Source of the DNA: Sphaeroforma sirkka
Taxonomy: Eukaryota > Opisthokonta > Ichthyosporea > Ichthyophonida
Length of the DNA stretch: 64,000 bases
NCBI GenBank assembly: GCA_001586965.3
Contig: LUCW03001524.1
Coordinates: 124,001-188,000, forward strand
Reading direction: 5' to 3'
Shown here: positions 58,530-64,000 of the stretch, in pieces
Layout of the letters: each line of letters begins with the position of its first letter
Position numbering within the stretch: position 1 is the stretch's first letter
Position numbers and translations under genes: made by a program
Notes under the pieces: generated by a model
What the model saw: only the letters and a program-made list of their open reading frames with translations
Told to the model about the DNA's origin: nothing
Database searches by the model: none

Positions 58530-58860
58530 CGAGCTCAAGCTCTGGAGCATAAACCAGCAACTCTAGCTCCCGAGTATAAACCAGCCACTCGAGCTCTTGA
58601 GTATAAAAAAAGCAGCGACTCTAGCTCCCGAGTATAAACCAGCGACTCTAGCTCCCGAGTATAAACCAGCAACTCTAGCTCCCGAGTATAAACCAGCCAC
58701 TCGAGCTCTTGAGTATAAAAAAGCAGCGACTCTAGCTCCCGAGTATAAACCAGCCACTCGAGCTCGCGAGAATAAACGGTTAGCACTCGAGCTCGCGAGG
58801 GAAAATCGTCAGCGGCTCAAGCTCGCGAGGTTAAATGAGCCACTCTTGCTTCGGAGTATA
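58530..58860. repeat. Minisatellite, unit about 27 bp
   Basis: About eleven imperfect units of the type ctcccgagtataaaccagc(g/c)actct follow the end of the gypsy integrase frame. They give artefactual repeat proteins on both strands. Confidence 0.85.
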
Positions 58861-59069
58861 ACACAGCGAAATCAATCAAACAACTCCTTGGGCATTGTTT
58901 TGAAACAGCGGGTTAATGGTTTGCACGGTTTCTGCCACTGGCAGTTTTTTTTCTCCGACACAAATACAGTCCTATATTGTACTTGCCAAACTCCTATATG
59001 CTGACACAGATGAACAGTAGCTTCAAGAATTCAAACACGACGGGTCGCTCGAGACGTACACATCGGGTC

Positions 59070-59240
59070 CTCTAGCTCTCTGAGGTAAAATGCCAGCACA
59101 ATGCTCTAGCTCTCTGAGGATAAATGCCAGCACAATGCTCTAGCTCTCGAGGATAAATGCCAGCACAATGCTCTAGCTCTCGAGGATAAATGCCAGCACA
59201 ATGCTCTAGCTCTCGAGGATAATGCCAGCACATAAGGTAC
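59070..59240. repeat. Minisatellite, unit about 32 bp
   Basis: Five units of gctctagctctcgaggataaatgccagcacaat with slight differences. Related in theme to the 27-bp array at 58.5 kb. Confidence 0.85.
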
Positions 59241-61077
59241 TATGCTATTCTTATCATCTCTGAAACTGGCACACTGCTTTGTTCAGTGCTTCAGTTTGGG
59301 GGGGGGTTGTGGTCAGAATACAAGTACTTATATTTATTTGATTATTTTAGGTTTATTACAAGTTTTACAGTTTATCAGAATAATCTGATAAACTGGGTTT
59401 TAGGGTTTTGCTGGTTTTACAGCACATGACTAATGACTCATTTAAGAGTCAGTCATTTTAGGATTACTGTTTATAATTACTAATAAATGAACAACGTCCC
59501 CTCCCTGAGGAGGGGAACGTTGAGATACAGTTATCTCGCGTATACTTACTACAAGCCATATCTGCTATTTCCGAGCCACCCAAGCTTGTCTGATCCGACA
59601 TTGCAGACGACGACCATGATTTCCATATACAGATTAACACAGATACGCGCCCAACTATGCCACCCCTAACGGAGGCCGAGCTGAATAAATAACAGGCCAT
59701 TTACATCGATACGGTCCACCAAGTCTACGACGCATGCCTCAAAATACAAGAAAACCCACTTACACCCCACACCATTTGTGAAGCTCTCAAAGGTGCCGAT
59801 GCCGACCTCTGGTGCGCTTCCCTCAAACGGGAACTGGATAGTCTTCAACGAGCCGGCTCCTATGATCTCCTTCGGCCGGATGAGATTTCAGACGACGCTT
59901 TCATTGTCTTTAGTAAATTGGTGTTTAAAGTGAAGATGATTGATGGGGTGGTCGACAAATACAAATCACTGTTGTGTGCGCGAGCCTTCACTCAAACAAA
60001 AGGCATTATCTTCAGTGAACATATGCACCCACATACAGTTACGATACACTTCGTACGCTACTAACCGTCACTGCCTCCAAGGTTGGCACGTAGCGCAGAT
60101 AGATGTAGACACTGCGAATCTATATGCCGACTCAGATGAACCTATATACATGCGCCCGCCACGAGGCACCGACGCTATTGGCCTTTCGTCTGATAATATA
60201 CTCAAGCTCAACAAATCCTTATACGGTCTCAAGCAGTCGATGAGACTCTGGCATGCACTGCTAATGTCGAAAATGGTTTTCAAACATGCCGCTTGCGACC
60301 AATACATGTTTATCGTTGATATGGATGATTTCAAATGCATAGTGCTCATCTGCGTCGACGACATCTTAATTGTTGGTCAATGAGCATTTGATGTCGACAA
60401 ATTCAAGTCGCTTCTCCCAAGATAAATTCAGCTGCAAAGACTTAGATGAGACCAAATGGCACTTTGGTGTCCGCGTCCTTACCACACCGGATTCAATCAG
60501 CCTTGTTCAGGATAATTATATTCACGAAGCAATTGAACGCTTCGAACTTGCCGAAAACCACTCCGCGCCTACCCCAGCCACAACAGATATTATATCTAAA
60601 AAACCCCGACCACGCCATCCGTGCGCATACCGCGAGCATATTGGCACACTCCAATATCTTTTTATGCTAACACGCATCGACATCACCTATGCGCTCAACA
60701 CCCCGGCACGCTACATTATCCCCAGACCCAGACGTATCCTACTATGTTGCAATGCGACAATTGCAAAGTCAGCTATCCACGCCATTACCTTTACCGGTTC
60801 TACCAAGAATCACAAACACGTTAACGTCCGCATTCAACACATCCAACAACTGCAAGAGACCGGTATCATTACCGTCCAGTATGATACATCACAGGACAAC
60901 CAGTCTGACATACTTACCAAAAATACTGTTCGTCCAACACGTTTAAAACATACCAACAATTTGTTGACATATGTGTTCCCAGCACAACCAGACAGCCCCA
61001 GCGGAACACAACACGGGGAAGAATGAGGACGTACAAAATTGTATTTTCATATTTTCCGACTACAATCTTCAGGGTTG

Positions 61078-61387
<310 letters not shown>

Positions 61388-63109
61388 TATAACACTAAGT
61401 TCTTTATATGACAAGGAACCCATTACTACACCGGCATCCGAGGTGTGCAAGCAAGCTTGTAAGTGGCTGTGGAAATGACAGCTTGAAGTTCATCGTCAAC
61501 TGCTTTTAATATGTGCTAAGGCCGAGGCAGTTTTTTTCTACCGATTCGACACCCGAGGATGATGTTAAGGCAGAAATCCGTAATACACTTGCCCGTTTAG
61601 TTTTTAAGGCCCAAAACTCAAATTTCACGTTGGATAAGGCCAAACAACATCCTGAATGAAGTGCTGATTGGGATGGCCACTTGAAAATGCTGACATGTGT
61701 ATAGAGGCTATAGAGATCATTTAGCAATTTGGGGGCAACTCCGCCAACTTCGTGACATTTCCACAGCAGTTGTTGATTTGGATACTGACAATGTCACAAT
61801 TCAGACGGCTTCGGTAAATAAATACTCTATTCAACAGGTTGTACCAACATTGCAACCACGACGAGCCTTCCAATACCCAAAACAGAAAAAAAAGACACAA
61901 TTTGGCTTTTTGTCAACAGCGGGGGCGACGATGTAAAACAAATATGCACTGTGAAAAGCAGAATTAACCGCACGAAGCGACGTATTTTGTGTGAACATCG
62001 ACAAAACAGAAGAACAACGTCGAGAAACAAATTAATTGCGACCACAACAGACTCCAGAGGCTTCGCGGTCACGCTCATACTTACGTGCTGATGCGAATAC
62101 ACGCGCTAATCTGCATGCACCAGCGATTTTAGGGTTTAGGGATTTAAACCCTAAAACCGGTGTTAACTTAGTGAACAGTGTGAGATCAGTTGCCCGATCA
62201 ACCGCCAGCAGAGACGGAAGAAAATGAAGTATTGCATATTTATAACTTGGTCGGCGCGTCATACGTACAGATTGAGTTGATGGAAGCCGAAAAAGGATCA
62301 TTAAGATGGGGAAAAAATACCAACTCTGATTGAGATTTCGGGGTGGCTGATGTATACATGAGCATGTTATTTGGTCGTAAGGTAACAATAATATGTACAG
62401 TAGAATATAAATGTATTGTTTGCTGCCGACAACAGTTAATATATTACTTTACAAGTGAACAGCCATGATATGTGTACACTGACATGGGGGCGAACTGTCT
62501 AGTTATCACTCAGGCAGCTGCAGATAAGGCATGCCTGCACGTATATGCATCGTAGTACAGAAAGACCCATATTAATGTTTTGCAGTACACATAGACGCAT
62601 ATATATGCATCGTATTACTGAGTACGGATTCGTAGACTTCATGCAAGCGATGTATTAACATCATCTTGTTCATTTTTATTATCATCACAATCTGTACTCA
62701 ATACCAATGTTGGCTCGTATCTTCTTTTTATAAAGTTACCAAGGAATTCGCAAAAGATTCGCCTACTTGTAAACTTCGATGGATATTTATATGTTTTAAA
62801 CTATGTTATATAAACTAAGATACAATTTAAGTCAGTTAGGATTTAGCAGTGGTAGCTTGTGTAAGAATGATCGGGACTGCCTCTTGGTAAGAGCCTTAAT
62901 ATCCTCGATCACACAGGACGTACCTCTAGCTGTTCTTTATTAAATAATTTTCACTAGAAGTACTAAGTGTTCATGACCACATGTCTAATTTGTAGATAGA
63001 CATAATAACGTAAGTCAAGTTAATACATTGGCTAATATAAATAAAATTCCAACTGAAGAAAAATTAAAAAAGGAAAAGACTTATTGGATTTTGGAAATTG
63101 GTGGGAAGA
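61388..63109. other. Unassigned, probably degraded repeat sequence
   Basis: Scattered protein-like stretches on the plus strand (for example KAEIRNTLARLVFKAQNSNF near 61.58 kb) without a recognisable family. It contains a small palindrome of telomere-like sequence at 62129-62158. From 62.25 kb on, nothing is seen. Confidence 0.35.
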
Positions 63110-63270
63110 CCAAAACCTGTAAGTAGTAGTTCAGAGATTATAAAATTTAGTTTATAATATCCTACATCTACTATCGTCTCAAATAGGTCCAAGTAAATGA
63201 GTCAACCCAAATACTCAGGCTATTGGAGCCATCAAATTGAATTTAGAACACTTTGGAAATAAGGGAAAAA
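63110..63270. repeat. Direct repeat, copy 1
   Basis: About 160 bp repeated at 63840-64000 with roughly 90% identity (for example taatatcctacatctact, aaataggtccaagtaaatga). Confidence 0.92.
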
Positions 63271-63494
63271 GAATTTGTATTAAATTATCATAAATACAAA
63301 TAAAAACCAATATGTTATCTCATTTGATCTTGATATTTTAGACTGACCGGAGACCGTATTTCTACATAGCCCTCAGTAGCTTTTAGGACTACGGACGTAC
63401 GTGAAGGTACGATCTAGTTCGTAAAGCGAAAACCAAAGTAAAACACTTTCGGTCATGGCTTATCGAGTAAGTATGTGAAGACTCATGTTGTACT

Positions 63495-63923
63495 CTATGT
63501 CGTTTGTCGTTTAGTATTTGGTCCAGTAACCATTTCCGTTGTAGGTGTCTTACGTTTATTACTTGGTAAGGTAATAGCCAAAGGTTGTTCTTCATTAGTA
63601 AGTAAGTTCGAAGAATTTTCAGGACTGTTGGTAATCAAATCAGAAAGCTTAGTCACATAGGAAGTAGGTGGCAAATAGGGAATTTCAGATGATCCATCCA
63701 GGTTTGTAGTCACATGAGGAAACCCTTTCCGTTTATCTCGTGTGTTCTTATGTAAACGCTTATGCCATTTTGTATTAAAAATACGAAGGAAGTCGTGAGA
63801 TTCACGAAACGCATCGGAGGTTAGCCAAGCTACTGTTCCATCCAAACCTGTAAATAGTAATTCAGACATTATAAAATTTAATTTATAATATCCTACATCT
63901 ACTTTCGTCTCAAATAGGTCCAA
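63495..63923 (-). CDS. Partial reading frame, unknown protein
   Basis: 142 codons on minus. The protein-like part begins after a TTTACAG acceptor-like site at about 63851 (GLDGTVAWLTSDAFRESHDF) and continues basic and Ser/Thr/Pro-rich (WHKRLHKNTRDKRKG, PSNKRKTPTTEM). The upstream 70 bases belong to the 160-bp direct repeat, so an exon starting at the acceptor is more likely than the full frame. No family is recognised. It could be the last part of a gene entering from the right or a transposon gene. Confidence 0.35.
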   Translation of the reverse strand: MDLFETKVDVGYYKLNFIMSELLFTGLDGTVAWLTSDAFRESHDFLRIFNTKWHKRLHKNTRDKRKGFPHVTTNLDGSSEIPYLPPTSYVTKLSDLITNSPENSSNLLTNEEQPLAITLPSNKRKTPTTEMVTGPNTKRQTT

Positions 63924-64000
63924 GTAAATGAGTCATACCAAATACTCAGGCTATTGGAGCCATCAAAGTGAATTTAGAACACTTTGGAAATATTGGAAAA
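63840..64000. repeat. Direct repeat, copy 2, runs to the window end
   Basis: Same block as 63110-63270, about 730 bp further on. It continues to the last base, so the true length is unknown. Confidence 0.92.

Larger units (their letters stand above)
53230..59425 (+). mobile_element. Ty3/gypsy chromovirus fossil, nested in the copia element
   Basis: Parts seen: gag-like region (about 54.5-56.5 kb), aspartic protease (LIDTGANRSC, about 56997-57026), integrase core with YPWDHIQVDY and SPPYRPQVLGAAERRHKEI (57.4-58.1 kb), and a C-terminal chromodomain (YLVRWREGEPMWETAEAFDD, about 58.3-58.45 kb), which defines chromoviruses. No reverse transcriptase part was recognised. Paired LTRs could not be matched; the left 1.2 kb (53.23-54.45) probably holds an LTR. 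The element is broken in several places. Its position inside the copia element makes it younger than that host. Outer limits are approximate and lie between the two copies of a 19-bp word at 53192-53210 and 59426-59444. Confidence 0.8.

Noticed and set aside
58535-59004. Repeat protein of Ala-Pro-Glu-Tyr-Lys units
   Set aside because: Produced by the 27-bp minisatellite after the gypsy integrase; open on both strands without other coding signs.

Overview
This window is eukaryotic nuclear DNA from an opisthokont. Its genes are split by many GT-AG introns, (TA)n/(CA)n arrays are long and frequent, and retroelement fossils fill the right half. The gene set combines a Bub2/Cdc16 mitotic GAP, a FCHSD/Nervous-wreck F-BAR-SH3-SH3 protein and an MTRFR-type mitochondrial release factor. 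Together these fit a unicellular holozoan, for example an ichthyosporean. That placement is inference from family knowledge; nothing here was searched against a database.

Left part, 0.6-33.5 kb, host genes. BUB2 lies on the minus strand at 670-6706 in eight exons whose phases all join. DARS2 (mitochondrial aspartyl-tRNA synthetase) lies on the plus strand at about 7673-16016, divergent from BUB2, and only its first short exon is uncertain. A single-exon hydrophilic LEA-like protein is on the minus strand at 16796-17110. MTRFR is on the minus strand at 19477-21110 in three exons. A FCHSD-type gene is on the plus strand at 22582-33456 in 15 exons giving a 608-residue protein. Two of the five (DARS2 and MTRFR) act in mitochondrial translation. 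Several introns carry microsatellites, one of them framed by an inverted repeat, and local tandem duplications.

Right part, 34-61.4 kb, a retroelement graveyard. Two degenerate copies of one LINE family lie in opposite orientation (34.15-36.3 kb minus, 39.2-41.35 kb plus). Around them are Ty1/copia fossils (37.1-38.1 kb minus, 41.95-43.5 kb plus). A large copia element with recognisable LTRs spans 47814-61387. It carries a primer-binding site complementary to the initiator tRNA-Met anticodon arm, a nested solo LTR of another family (52110-52696, 5-bp target duplication CAACA), and a nested Ty3/gypsy chromovirus fossil (about 53.2-59.4 kb) with an integrase ending in a chromodomain. A second solo LTR of the first nested family sits at 41402-41950 in the opposite orientation. 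All these elements are broken and look old.

Unresolved parts: 43.6-47.8 kb holds a gene-like first exon (46494-46664, plus) and unidentified coding-like stretches on the minus strand. 61.4-64 kb holds a 160-bp direct repeat that reaches the window end and a minus-strand reading frame of unknown function. I found no convincing undescribed system. The best leads are the Bub2 orthologue with both catalytic fingers, the nested retroelement layers with their solo-LTR pair, and the TA arrays inside LTRs and inside an inverted-repeat hairpin.
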